DNA from: Bryum argenteum
Taxonomy: Eukaryota > Streptophyta > Bryopsida > Bryales > Bryaceae
DNA length: 64,000 nt
Reading direction: 5' to 3'
NCBI GenBank assembly: GCA_037043015.1
Contig: CM073321.1
Coordinates: forward strand, 31,288,101 to 31,352,100
Under the pieces are notes generated by a model, which was not told the origin of the DNA, made no database searches, and saw only the letters and a program-made list of their open reading frames with translations. Shown one piece after another: positions 10,946-21,176 of the stretch (the first letter of the stretch is position 1; the number at the start of each line of letters is the position of its first letter). The translations under genes and the position numbers were made by a program.

Positions 10946-10980
10946 CTCCAACTTTTGTAAGTTGGGGGCGAATGCGCATA

Positions 10981-11152
10981 GAAGGCGACCGGCGGTTCGG
11001 CTAGGTCGCCACAGCCAGATCGGCGGTCGCCCTAACAACAACGCTGACGCGCCATATGAACCGGCGGTCGCCCTGGCCTTGACTTCATCGCGCTAGGTGG
11101 ACCGCCGGTCGCCCTAGCCCTGACCCAGTTGGACCGCCGGTCGCCCTAGCGA
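10981..11152. repeat. Palindrome array 2 (upstream of the hAT transposase)
   Basis: Five copies of GGCGACCGSCGGT-type sites (for example GACCGCCGGTCGCCCTAG twice). Position immediately upstream of the TATA box suggests an upstream activating or transposase-binding region. Confidence 0.8.
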
Positions 11153-11704
11153 TGACAGATTTCTTCGACGAATAGCACTTTACTCTCCAACCACAAATTT
11201 GTAGGGGGCTATAGTCAATATCAATGGTCCACGCAGTACAGCTATTATTAACTAGAATCCCAGAGACCATGCGGCTCAAAAATGTTTGATTGGCAATTAT
11301 GCTTTTCTTTTTTTAAAAAAAAAAAAAAAACAAATAAAGGGAACATGGGAAGGCAAGAGAGAGAACAATACGGACTCATATTAGAAACTAGAGTTTTAAC
11401 TTCTCTTGCTCCAAATCCAAAAAATATAGGGATGAATATTGCTCAATCCACGTTTTCTAAATAATTAAGAATGGAAAAAATTGCCATATATCAATGAAGG
11501 TACCTTGGACATTGAAGGTTTTTCCCTTATGCTTATACCAAATGCAATAGTGAGATTTCATTCACCAAGAATATTTAAATTGAAGAAAATCAAAAACTTC
11601 ATATTCACATTCAACGTTTTTGCATACAAAATGGCAATTGCACTTAGAGTTTGGTATTACGTAGACTACTTTTCTACAACTGCTAAAAAAACGTGATTAA
11701 CTAA
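11153..11704. other. AT-rich spacer between array 2 and cargo copy A
   Basis: No gene supported; contains a poly-T/poly-A run at 11310-11331. Short plus-strand open frames show no family features. Confidence 0.5.
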
Positions 11705-12345
11705 CTACCAGTCATTCTTCGCTTGGGCCCCCTTCATTGTAAAGTTGGCTTGGCCCCCCTTCTGTACAAACTTGGCTTGGCCCCCCTCATCCAAATGTGC
11801 TTCATCTTCCTCCATTGTTTGGTTCGGCTCCCCTTCATCCACTTCTCGCTTTTCGGTCCCTTCTTCTTCCGAATTTGACCAAACTATGTCCTCATCTGGG
11901 ATTCCTCTTTAGTAACCCCTAGGCGTTGTAAGACCTTCTCGTGGGTTGGCCGCTGGATAAGGAGCTCGCGGAATATGGGGTTGTGTTGGCTTAATTGTTT
12001 GAGGGGATTTTTTTAACGTCCTCCAATCCACCTCCCTCTGCAAAATTATCTCCGCGTACACCATTTGTGCTATGTTGTACGAAAACTCGTTGCTCACCAC
12101 ATGCACACCGGCGTAGAGGAACTTCCACACTTCAATGCATCGTTGCACAAATTCATCGTGATTGCAATAGTGCAAATTTGCGCTATTCAGGCGGCGATGA
12201 AACTCGTGGGATCTATGAGAATCTTGTGAAATCTCCTTTGCTTCTTTCCTTTCCTCTTGCGGTCCTTGTCTCTCGCTATCTTTCGCTCCTGGCTAGGCGT
12301 CATCGTCACCCAAATGCTAACCAAGGAAGAAAATTTTTAAAATAA
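11705..12345 (-). pseudogene. Cargo family copy A, truncated
   Basis: Same family as copies B, C and D. In one frame from about 12265 to 11705: a charged stretch, then FHRRLNSANLHYCNHDEF, VQRCIEVWKFLY, NEFSYNIAQMVYAEIILQ and EVDWRTLKKSPQ, matching copy B residue for residue over about 90 positions. TAA at 11909-11911 interrupts; the frame resumes with an acidic segment aligning to copy B (WSNSEEE to NPNSDEE) and ends in short Gly/Gln repeats (GGQAKFVQK, GGQANFTMK). The region matching the first part of the domain (AFxGWE to WCHI) is lost or shifted. No known domain recognised. Confidence 0.6.
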
Positions 12346-12473
12346 CTCAAAACAAAGTTATATCTATTCCGTGGACTAACACAGAATTTGAAAAACTTGA
12401 AAATCGGGCAGCACGTATGTGTAAAATGTACACGTGTGGCACGTCTGTGCCAATCACTGCACGCTCTAGCGCT

Positions 12474-12562
12474 CGAACAAGCAAGCGGCAACCAGAGGTC
12501 GACACCAGACAATGCGCAAGGCCCGACACGTGGAGGTGAAAAATGGCGACTGCCAGTGTCCG
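12474..12562 (-). promoter_or_regulatory. Shared upstream module of cargo copy A
   Basis: About 89 bases closely matching 17383-17471 in front of copy B; the end nearest the gene reads GTTGCCGCTTGCTTGTTCG on the gene strand, and the same core stands in front of copy C (19351-19369). It lies between the gene and array 3, so it is probably core promoter or 5' leader. Confidence 0.55.
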
Positions 12563-12584
12563 CGCGCGTATTTGTAACCCTGGT

Positions 12585-12905
12585 GCTAGGGCGACCGCCG
12601 ATCCAGCCGATGGGCGAGCGTCGGTCGCTGGGGCGACCACCGATCCACCCGATAGGCGAACGTCGGTCGCTGGGGCGACCGCCGATCCACTTGGTGGGCG
12701 ACCTTCGGTCAGAGGGCGCGACCTCGAAATGGGAGGGCGCGACGTATGTCTGGGGGCGCGACCTCTGGATTGCGCGACCACCGATGCAGCGGACGGGCGA
12801 ACGTCAGTCGCTGGGGCGAACGTCGGTCGCTGAGGCGAACGCGGATCCAGCTGGTGGGCGAACGTAGGTCAGTGGGCGACCGCCGGTCCAGCTCATGGGC
12901 AAGGA
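12585..12905. repeat. Palindrome array 3 (upstream of cargo copy A)
   Basis: Near-tandem units of about 38 bp: GGGCGACCGCCGATCCA(S)CCGATGGGCGAACGTCGGTCGCTG. Contains both the palindromic site and an inverted half site per unit. Confidence 0.85.
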
Positions 12906-12919
12906 CTAACCTTCCTCCC

Positions 12920-14545
12920 AGCGTATTTGTCAAAATTATCAAAGCAGTAACGAATTTATATAATGGCTTTTGGTGGCAAGTATTTGGAACCATCAAAACT
13001 ATAAAAAAAAAAGAGATATAATAGATAAATGGGGCATTAATGTGATTTAAATACTTGGACTTCCTAATAATGACCCTATGAAAATGATCGAATCATAAAA
13101 AAAACCATAGGGAAATCACATCCATATGTCATAATTTAGGTGCACCCACCACAACTTCGAATGATAAGGGAAAAGAGAATAAAAGGGTAGAGGAGGTGAT
13201 ACGAACACTTGAATTAGGTAATAAGGGCCTCATGAATGTAATAGAAGTATTCATACAACCATAGGAGAATGCGAACTATGTGGTTGAATTTATATGGGGA
13301 TATTTGAATTGCGGGGTTTGAAGCACGGGGGCATATGTAAAAATATAAGCAAAAAGGGAGTGGAAGGGGTGTTGATAACTTTCTTAGGTGATTCATATAA
13401 TGTAAAAAATATGGTATAAATCTTAGGGCCACGGGAGGAACGAAAGTATTTTTCCCGAATTTCTGAAAATTAAATAGTCATGTGAAAGTAGGCGGTGTGG
13501 GCACATGCATACGAAAACAAAGTGGGGAATGTAATTTGAACATTTGGACTACACTAAATAGGTACAATAGTGTTAGATTTTTATAAAATTTGAAAATGCT
13601 ACAAGTTTTTACTTTTGGTAAAAAAAATTTACCAAGAGTATTGATTCCAATACTATGTAAGGATCCCCATCTTGACCATTGTAGAGGGTAAAAATATTGA
13701 CTAATAGTAAAAACTTATAGCCTATTTATGTAAATTAGTGTATCTAACACTAATCTACCTATTCAGTGTAGGTAATATGGATCATATAAAAATGATGGAA
13801 CCATCAAAAAAATTTATAGGACAACCTATACTATTTTTCCCAAATTAATCTAGAATTTTTGAAGTAAGTAGAGCTTTAAATAATAGATAAAAATAGTTAA
13901 ATGGAGAGAAAAAATATTTTAAAAAGAATTGGACTATTTAATAACTACCTTATGAACATGATGGAGCTATAAAAAAAAAATCGTTGGAGTAAAGGATCTA
14001 TAGGGTGGATTTTGGTTGCAAGCACTTAGAAACACCAAAACTTCAAAAAATAAGAAAAAATAGATAAAGGGGTAAGGGGACAATTTAAACCCTTAGACTA
14101 CCTAATGATGACCCTATGGAAATGATGGTGTTATTTAGAAAATCGTGGGGATATCTCATCTATAGGTCATCATTTACTTGTAAGTCTTTTGAATGAGTAG
14201 AATATTGAATGATATACGGAAAATAGATTTGTGGAAAGGGATAACGATTTTAAAACTTGTGTTGACTAAAAAAGACCTTATAAAAATTATGGAAGAATAA
14301 AATTCCCGTAAGAGAAACGTATCTACATGTCATGATTTACTTTGACTTTGTAGGATGCTGAGTAATAGAGGAAGTTATACTAAAGGGGGGAGGAGGTGGT
14401 TTTATTATTTTCTCTAACCGTATTAAATATATTGAATCATGAAAGAAGCCACATGGAACTTGGATTTACATGGAAGGAAATACTTGGTGTTAATTTGATT
14501 GAACGTTGGCATGGTATAGGATACTTGGTGTTAACTTGATTCAAA
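12920..14545. repeat. Degenerate tandem repeat, period about 165 bp
   Basis: The phrase (GACC)TATG-AAATGATGG plus a preceding TTTAAA..CTTGGACTA..TAATGA recurs near 13073, 13226, 13391, 13560, 13778, 13946, 14110, 14274 and 14422, mostly 150-170 bases apart. AT-rich with no coding potential. It looks like an old satellite inside the hAT. Confidence 0.55.
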
Positions 14546-14555
14546 ACCTCCAGAT

Positions 14556-15006
14556 CGCGCGACCGCCAATAGAGCGGATGGGCGAACGTCGGTCGCTAGG
14601 GCGACCGCCGATCTAGTCGATGGGCGAACGACGCTGACAGGGCGACCGGCGGTCTACGTGATGGGCAAGGACCCAAGGAGAAAGTATCCGCGAGCCTCCG
14701 CGCACCCCCTCTTGATGGGGCGACCGACGATCCAGCCGATGGACGAATGTCGGTCGCTTGGGCGAACGTCGGTCGCTAGGGCGACCGCCGATCCAGCCGA
14801 TGGGCGAATGACGCTGACAAGGCGACCGGCGGTCTACGTGATGGGCAAGGACCCAGGGAGAAAGTGTCCGCGAGCCTCCACGCACCCCTCATGATGGGGC
14901 GACCGCCGATACAGCAGATGGGCGAACGTCGGTCGCTAGGGCGACCGCCGATCCAGCCGATGGGCGAACGACGCTGAGAGGGCGACCGGCGGTCTACGTG
15001 ATGGGC
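14556..15006. repeat. Palindrome array 4 with a higher-order repeat
   Basis: Three higher-order units of roughly 170-190 bp: three palindromic sites (GGGCGAACGTCGGTCGCTAG, GGGCGACCGCCGATCCAGCC, GGGCGACCGGCGGTCTACGT), then an 80-bp linker (GATGGGCAAGGACCCA...GCCTC). Unlike other arrays, no gene start lies next to it; it sits beyond the 3' end of cargo copy B and may mark a lost gene. Confidence 0.85.
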
Positions 15007-15711
15007 TCGAATATCTGCTTCCCCCCCTTTTGCTACAAATCTTTTTCTGCATATTTGAAATCATGTACGATTATACTGAATCATTACCTTTAGATGTTTT
15101 GGGGGGTTTGTCAAAATATTCATCGACTCTAAATACTTGCAACTAAATCCCACCATATATTGATACGTAACTACAACAACTTAGTCATGATTCCAAATTT
15201 TTACAAATTATTTATCATTACTTCATCGTGGATTAATGCTAATCAAAGCTTTCCAAAATTCAATATCATTATATATACATATGGAATGGTATAGACGACA
15301 TAATTTTCTAAAATACCACTGTCCAAAGTATCCACCAACCTACCAACATACAAACCTACCAACTTAAATAATTACCAACCTACATACCATTCTAAGAACC
15401 TTTCTTTACATATTTCCAAATCATGCATTTAAAATAAAAAATAAAAAAAGAAAAAGAATAAACAAGATGATTAAAATAACACCGTGCGCATATATACAAA
15501 TAATAAACATAACATCGTTCAACGAGTATCTTACTAGTAAAAACATATCATATAATCAAAAAGATACATTGTATAACATCCAGCCTAGCACTTATCTCCC
15601 AACTTTCAGTTCACAAATAAAATAAAGTAAATGGATATAACCAACACACCAACGTCTTTCTAAAATTTGATTCCGCTTACTCTAATCTTCTTCCATTGTA
15701 CTTTCGATTAT
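15007..15711. other. AT-rich spacer downstream of cargo copy B
   Basis: No gene supported. Simple AT-rich sequence and an A-rich run near 15430-15462. Confidence 0.5.
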
Positions 15712-17312
15712 TTATAAATGGTACCAGCTCCGACATTTCTCCTTTGTCTTATTTGCAATACATAGATCTTCGATCCTTGCTTTTAAGAACCTCTCCTCTT
15801 CTGCGAACACAAGTAGCTTTTTGACCAACTCCTGAGTTGTTTCATTGCGCTGTGAACTTTGACCCTCTTCTGCAATATCCACGGTTCCATCTATTCTATT
15901 GAGTACTAACTTTTCCTTGTTCTCCTTCATCCTTCTTGATGCTAGGTTCACCCTTTCGATCTCAGCTCTCAAGGCATCGCATGCCGAAATGAATTCCTTT
16001 AGCTCCTTCTCAGAATGACCTTGGTCCTTGGCTCCTTCAACCATAATATCCTTCTCGCGACCCCAATCATTGACCACAAACCATTCGTCGACGTGATTAT
16101 ATCTCCTTTGCACATCTTCGAAATGTTTCATCTGCTTTATGAGCTCTTTCTCATAATCGACCTGATCCGATGCATCGAGAGTTGGAAAAACATTCGTCGC
16201 CACATCTTGGATCTTCTTTTTTGCATCCTTGATTACCTGTATGTCATGTTGGAGTTCAACACACTTTGCCCGTTCGTATGACAAAGCATGAAAGAAATAT
16301 TCATAATCCTCATAAGCCCTCTTCATCTCCTTCATCCACGAATCATCGATTTCATTCGGGCGTTTCGCTTTGAAGACTACTTGAACTTCCTTCTCCAGCT
16401 CTACTTCTTCATTTCCTTCTCTTTCTGGCTGTTCAATCGTTTCCATTGGATATTCTAGAGTCCCATCCTCTACGCTAACATTTGTTTGAGGAGAGGCGCT
16501 CATAGCGGGCCGAACTATAACTTCGGGTGGACCCAAAGTACAAGCACCAAACATTGCTTCAACCTCCATGTATTCAATGACATCCGCTTCTCCTTCTGTT
16601 CGTAGGTCCTCGACGTGCTTCACAGGTGCATCAATCACATCCAAATCTTGCACGCTTGTTTCACCCACATGAAAGTCTCCTACGCCACCAATAGAACCTT
16701 CTACAAGAGGAGTATGATGCTCCCTCTCGTTAACCTCTTCTTCATCAGAATTAGGATTTACCCAAACATACACATCATCAGCATCCCCATCTTTCCGATG
16801 CCTTGCTGCCGTATGTCCTTCTCGTGGGTTTTCTGTCAATGGAGCTCTTGGAATGTCTTGCTTGGTTGGAAGGAAGAATTGAGGCGATTTTTTCATTGAG
16901 CTCCAATCCACCACTTTCTCCAATATTACCTCTGCATACACCATTTGAGCAATATGATACGAAACCTCGTTCTTGGTGACATTCTTGCCTTTATAAAGGA
17001 ACCTCCACACTTCAATACATTGTTGTACAAATTGGTCATGCTTACAATAGTGCAGATTTGCAGCATTTAATTTCAAGTGCGTCTTATGTCGAAAGTGTGG
17101 AAACAACTTGCTGATGTGGCACCAGGCGATGTAATTCTTCACTGTTGTCCGACTCTACACACCCTCTTTGGTCTCCCACCCTGGAAAAGCGCGTTGAGTG
17201 GCATCTTGGAGAATACGGTGATTCCTCTTCTGTGTTTTTCCTCTCTTCTTGCGTCGTTCACCGAGTACTATTTTACGTTCCGCAATTGTACTCATTGTTA
17301 CCTCCGATCACG
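15712..17312 (-). CDS. Cargo family copy B (about 520 aa with one TAG)
   Basis: Start Met near 17311 (MSTIAERKIVLGERRKKRGK), basic leader, then the family domain: AFPGWETKEGV, TAG at 17155-17157 (other copies have an aromatic or Cys-type residue in this region), NYIAWCHISKLFPHFRH, NAANLHYCKHDQFVQQCIEVW, NEVSYHIAQMVYAEVILEK and VDWSSMKKSP. An acidic linker follows and then about 200 residues of coiled coil (YEDYEYFFHALSYERAKCVE; LRAEIERVNLASRRMKENKE). The His/Cys spacing (WCHI...RH...LHYC) could bind metal, but that is inference. Not recognised as any named family. Upstream lie the shared module and array 5. Apart from the TAG the frame is open for 476 codons, so it decayed recently. Confidence 0.65.
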
Positions 17313-17382
17313 GAAATGCGGCTATGATGTGATGTTAGATTCAAAACACCAAAAATAGTGCAGTCCACGTTGGTCGACCAAT

Positions 17383-17471
17383 CGAGCAAGCAAGTGGCAA
17401 CTTTGAGTCGACACCAGACAATGCGCAACACCACGGCACGTGGACTGAAAAGTGACGACTACGGCCAATAA
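17383..17471 (-). promoter_or_regulatory. Shared upstream module of cargo copy B
   Basis: Matches 12474-12562; gene-strand core GTTGCCACTTGCTTGCTCG. Both contain GTCGACACCAGACAATGCGC and a CACGTGGA E-box-like site. Confidence 0.6.
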
Positions 17472-17494
17472 CGATTGTATTTAACCTCCTGTGG

Positions 17495-17690
17495 CAGGGC
17501 GACCGGCGGTGTCACGGCGACATCGTTAGAGCGACCACCGGTCCAGTGTTTCTTGCAAGACTCGCTCCAGGGCGACCGCCGGTCCAGCTGCACCAGACCT
17601 CCGTTGTGACCGGCGGTGCAGCTTCAGAAGAGTTTCGATCCAGCCTCAGCGGAGCGCTTCGGGGCGACCGGCACTCTGCAGGGGCGACAT
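17495..17690. repeat. Palindrome array 5 (upstream of cargo copy B)
   Basis: Sites such as GGGCGACCGCCGGTCCAGCT and GGGCGACCGGCGGTGTCACG; more degenerate than arrays 3 and 4. Confidence 0.75.
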
Positions 17691-19009
17691 CGCGAGAGCT
17701 CCCGCTCTTGTTCTTGGATCCTCTTTATGCAATATTCAAATTTTGAATTAACCGCTTCAAGCATCTCTCCCATTCCCCCCTTCAATCCTCCTCATCCCCC
17801 CTCATCGCCCCTCATTCCCTCTCATTCCCACTTGGTTCTTTTATTTCTCATTCCCAAATGAAAATGATTCTCATGGTCATAGGCATTTTGCCAAGAGCGG
17901 TGACCATGATAGATGAAAAATGTATTTTATGCTCATTGGATACTCTTGTGGTGTAATATGGATTTAGATCGATACAAGTTTAATCACAATTTACAAAATT
18001 ATAATTTTCAACATTCTCAAAATTCTCAATATAAAATTTTCATCAAATATTGGTTCCAAAAGTACCCTCAGTAATGGATTGATTAGAATGTCCGCAAATC
18101 ATTAGTCTTCTTGACTTCAAATATTTACCTTCATATGGTGGTCACTCATTTTTTCTCCAAACATATAATATGTCATGATATATCACCTTTTAATTTGGTA
18201 AGCAACTATTTCTCTCAGTGCTTACTAGGCTATATGCACTAATCCCATTCACTTAATTGTATTTCAAGGCCTTATTATTTGACTTGCCAAAATTTTCAAA
18301 ATCCTCCCCCCTCTCAATTTAACCAATTTCATAATGTTATGAGCCCATAAACTCATTGCGAGGATAATCTATCAGTCGGATATTGTATACGGAGATCTTA
18401 TAATTTATTAAAGGCTCCACTGATATAAAAAGAAACTAGAAATTGTTCTTGAATGTGATGTTAAAATATGAGGTGCAGTTTTGGTATAGAAATGGTACCT
18501 TATTTAGATGCTAGGAATTGACTACCTTGGATTACATTCTTAGATTGTAGGTATTGAATCATTAGATGCATTAAAGTGTTTCATGCATTGAAGAGGCTGA
18601 TGCTCTATAATTGAATTCACATTTTATCACTTATTATAAATGGTTAGGCACAATATGACTTCTTAAAATATACATCATACAAAATAATATATACCATTCA
18701 TGCCTACGAAGAGGACGAGGAACTCTCACCCCATCCTTCCTCCCATTCATTATTATCCATTTAGACATCTCTTGTCCATTTCTTATGAATTGAATGATCA
18801 TAAAATGGGAATTATGGGACCCACGATCCGAAATTCCTACCCTATGCGTACCTTCTTAATTTTTAAACTAATACATTATAAACTATAGGGCTCTTTTATC
18901 CCTCCCCCATCCAATATTCATCCTCATCTCATGATTCTCATCCTCGTAAGAGCTGCTATGAAACCTCATGCCCTCGCATTCAACATAAAGAGGTGAATTC
19001 CCGATTGCA
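17691..19009. other. AT-rich spacer with polypyrimidine tracts
   Basis: No gene supported. Pyrimidine-rich runs at 17760-17850 (repeated CCTCATCCCC, CTCATTCCC) and 18900-18955. It separates divergently transcribed copies B (minus) and C (plus), each with its own array. Confidence 0.5.
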
Positions 19010-19262
19010 AATAGGGCGACCGCCGATTCAGCTGATGGGCGAACGTCGGTCGCTGGGGCGATCGGCGGTCCAGCTCATGGGCGAACGTCGGTCGCTGGGG
19101 CGATCGGCGGTCCAGCCAATGAGCGAACGTCGGTCACAGGGCGACCGCCGGTATAGCTTATGGGCGAACGTCGGTCGCTGGGGCGATCGGCGGTACAGAT
19201 AGGGCAATAGCTGGACCGGCGGGCGACCAGCGGTGCAGATTTTGTAGACCGCCGGTCGCCTT
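19010..19262. repeat. Palindrome array 6 (upstream of cargo copy C)
   Basis: Five units of about 38-40 bp alternating GGGCGAACGTCGGTCGCTGG and GGGCGATCGGCGGTCCAGC. Confidence 0.85.
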
Positions 19263-19350
19263 ATTACAGTGCTTAAAAACGCGACGGACAGTCCATTTTC
19301 ACACTTTGTGAGTCCCTCCTTTTCGCGTATTGACTAGTATGGACTTCAGT

Positions 19351-19369
19351 GTTGCTGCTTGCTTGCTCG
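19351..19369 (+). promoter_or_regulatory. Shared upstream core of cargo copy C
   Basis: GTTGCTGCTTGCTTGCTCG, the same core found in front of copies A and B, here about 35 bases before the likely start Met. Confidence 0.55.
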
Positions 19370-19403
19370 TAGAGGGACTTTGTGTTTCTACGAATTTTTT
19401 TTT

Positions 19404-20744
19404 ATGGAGGCACTACTCGTTGTAGCGGGTACATCCATGGTGCGCCATGACCGAGGTCGGATTGAGAAGAAGCGCATAGACATCTTGAAGAATCCAAAGA
19501 TATTAGCATTTGGAGGATGGGAGGAAGAGACGGGGCTGTGTTCTTTTGCCATATGTGAGAAATATGTGGAGTGGTGCCACATCAACAAGCTCTTTCCTCT
19601 ACATCGGCACAATATTCAACGCTACAAGAACGAAGCAAACCTCCGAGAGTGCCATCATTACCTATTTAAAGCAAGATGCATATATGCTTGGCATTTGATA
19701 TACGGTAACAACCATACTTTTAAATATGAGGTTCCCTACTTTTTGGCAAAAATGGCATATGCGGAAATGATTTTCGGGAAGGAGGTGGATTGGTGGACGC
19801 ATCCACGTTTGCCTATACAAGAGAAGACCGAACCAATAGAGGTTGGAGAGACATCAAAGACTATTGAAGGAGATGGAATTGGAACTATACCTATGAGTTC
19901 TAAGGCCAACGCGGAATTTTCCACAGCAGGGTCTTCTTCCGAATCGACGGAGGATGAACACACACACGAATATGAGCTCAGTGAACTGAGTGAACCAAAT
20001 GGTCCTCCAATAAATTGGGTGGAGGGGATTTCCTATGAGTCAAATCTACTCCGAACAGTGGGTGGAAGATTATCCGAATACATGGATGATTTTATCGTAT
20101 TGCACAATTTCAGTATAAGAACTTGCGTGCAATTGGAGGAAGTAGTGCAGCATAGAAAGGAATTGGAAGCCCTCAAAGAAAGAGCCCTTTCTCCCACTGA
20201 ACCATACGATGTACAAGAAGACTGTCGGGAGATTTCGGAAAAAGTTCTAGACAGCATAGCTGACATGGAGACCATGCTTGTGCTACAAAAAGAAGCTCGT
20301 GAGAAGTTTTTGGAGAAGAAACATTCAAACAACCTTTCCATAGAAGACTACGTAGAGTTCTGGACAGCGAAACATACTTACCTGGAAGGGGTCCTAGCTG
20401 AGAGGAGGGATTGATTGACGGATATTGAAGAATCTACTGCTCTAGAGGTAGATAAAGAGATGCTACGCATTTGTGATTTGGCATTTGCGGGTAAGTATGG
20501 CAAGACTCCAGAGGAAGTTGACAAATTAAAGAGGCTGGTGAAATGGAGTGAAGACCAGAATGTAAAACTCGCGAAGCAACTACGTGTAGCTGAGGAGAAT
20601 GCTCGATTCGAGGACGCATGGGCAGAGTGGGCTCATCGTAAAAGTAACGCAAAAGTTGACATCAACATAAACGCAATCAACGTTGATTTGGAACCGCAAC
20701 GATCACTTTTTTCAAAGGGCAAGGAAAAAGTTGAAGATTCTTAA
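19404..20744 (+). CDS. Cargo family copy C (about 445 aa with one TGA)
   Basis: Likely start Met 19404 (MEALLVVAG); an in-frame Met at 19359 exists but overlaps the promoter core. Domain: ILKNPKILAFGGWEEETGLC, YVEWCHINKLFPLHRHNIQR, EANLRECHHYLFKARCIYAW, YEVPYFLAKMAYAEMIFGK and EVDWWTHPRLP. Then an acidic linker (SSSESTEDEHTHEYE) and coiled coil. TGA at 20412-20414 interrupts at ERRD; the frame continues LTDIEESTALEVDKEMLRIC with further coiled coil to a stop at 20742. Family unrecognised. CGA-to-TGA would explain the stop. Confidence 0.65.
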
Positions 20745-21176
20745 CGTAGAGACGATGGACTTACACCCCCAACATTCACCAAACGATATTTGATTTACGT
20801 TAATTAGGTGTAGGGAAAGTGTACGTAATTTCTTCTATGTACTTTTTCGCATACACTTTATATATGGAAGTTTGTTTTTACCTTTCATCATGCGTAAGTA
20901 CGTGTTTATGCATTGGTACAAGGGGTTGGGCGGGTTATATGGACTATGAAGATGTAAGTTACAATAAAAGCTGACAAAGTACAATCGATAGACCACAAGC
21001 AAAGGAGTGAACCAAATACATACCATTGATTTAATCGGTGCAGAAAGCAGTACAATAGGAAATGAGATACATTGTTGCAAAAAGCTGCCACTCGATAATA
21101 ATATAATCAAATATAGTCCTATATAGCTAAAACCATACGCTATGCTGGAGTGTATGGATTGACAATATCGTAATTA
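20745..21176. other. Intergenic between convergent cargo genes C and D
   Basis: No gene supported; expected to contain the 3' ends and polyadenylation signals of both genes. Confidence 0.5.
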
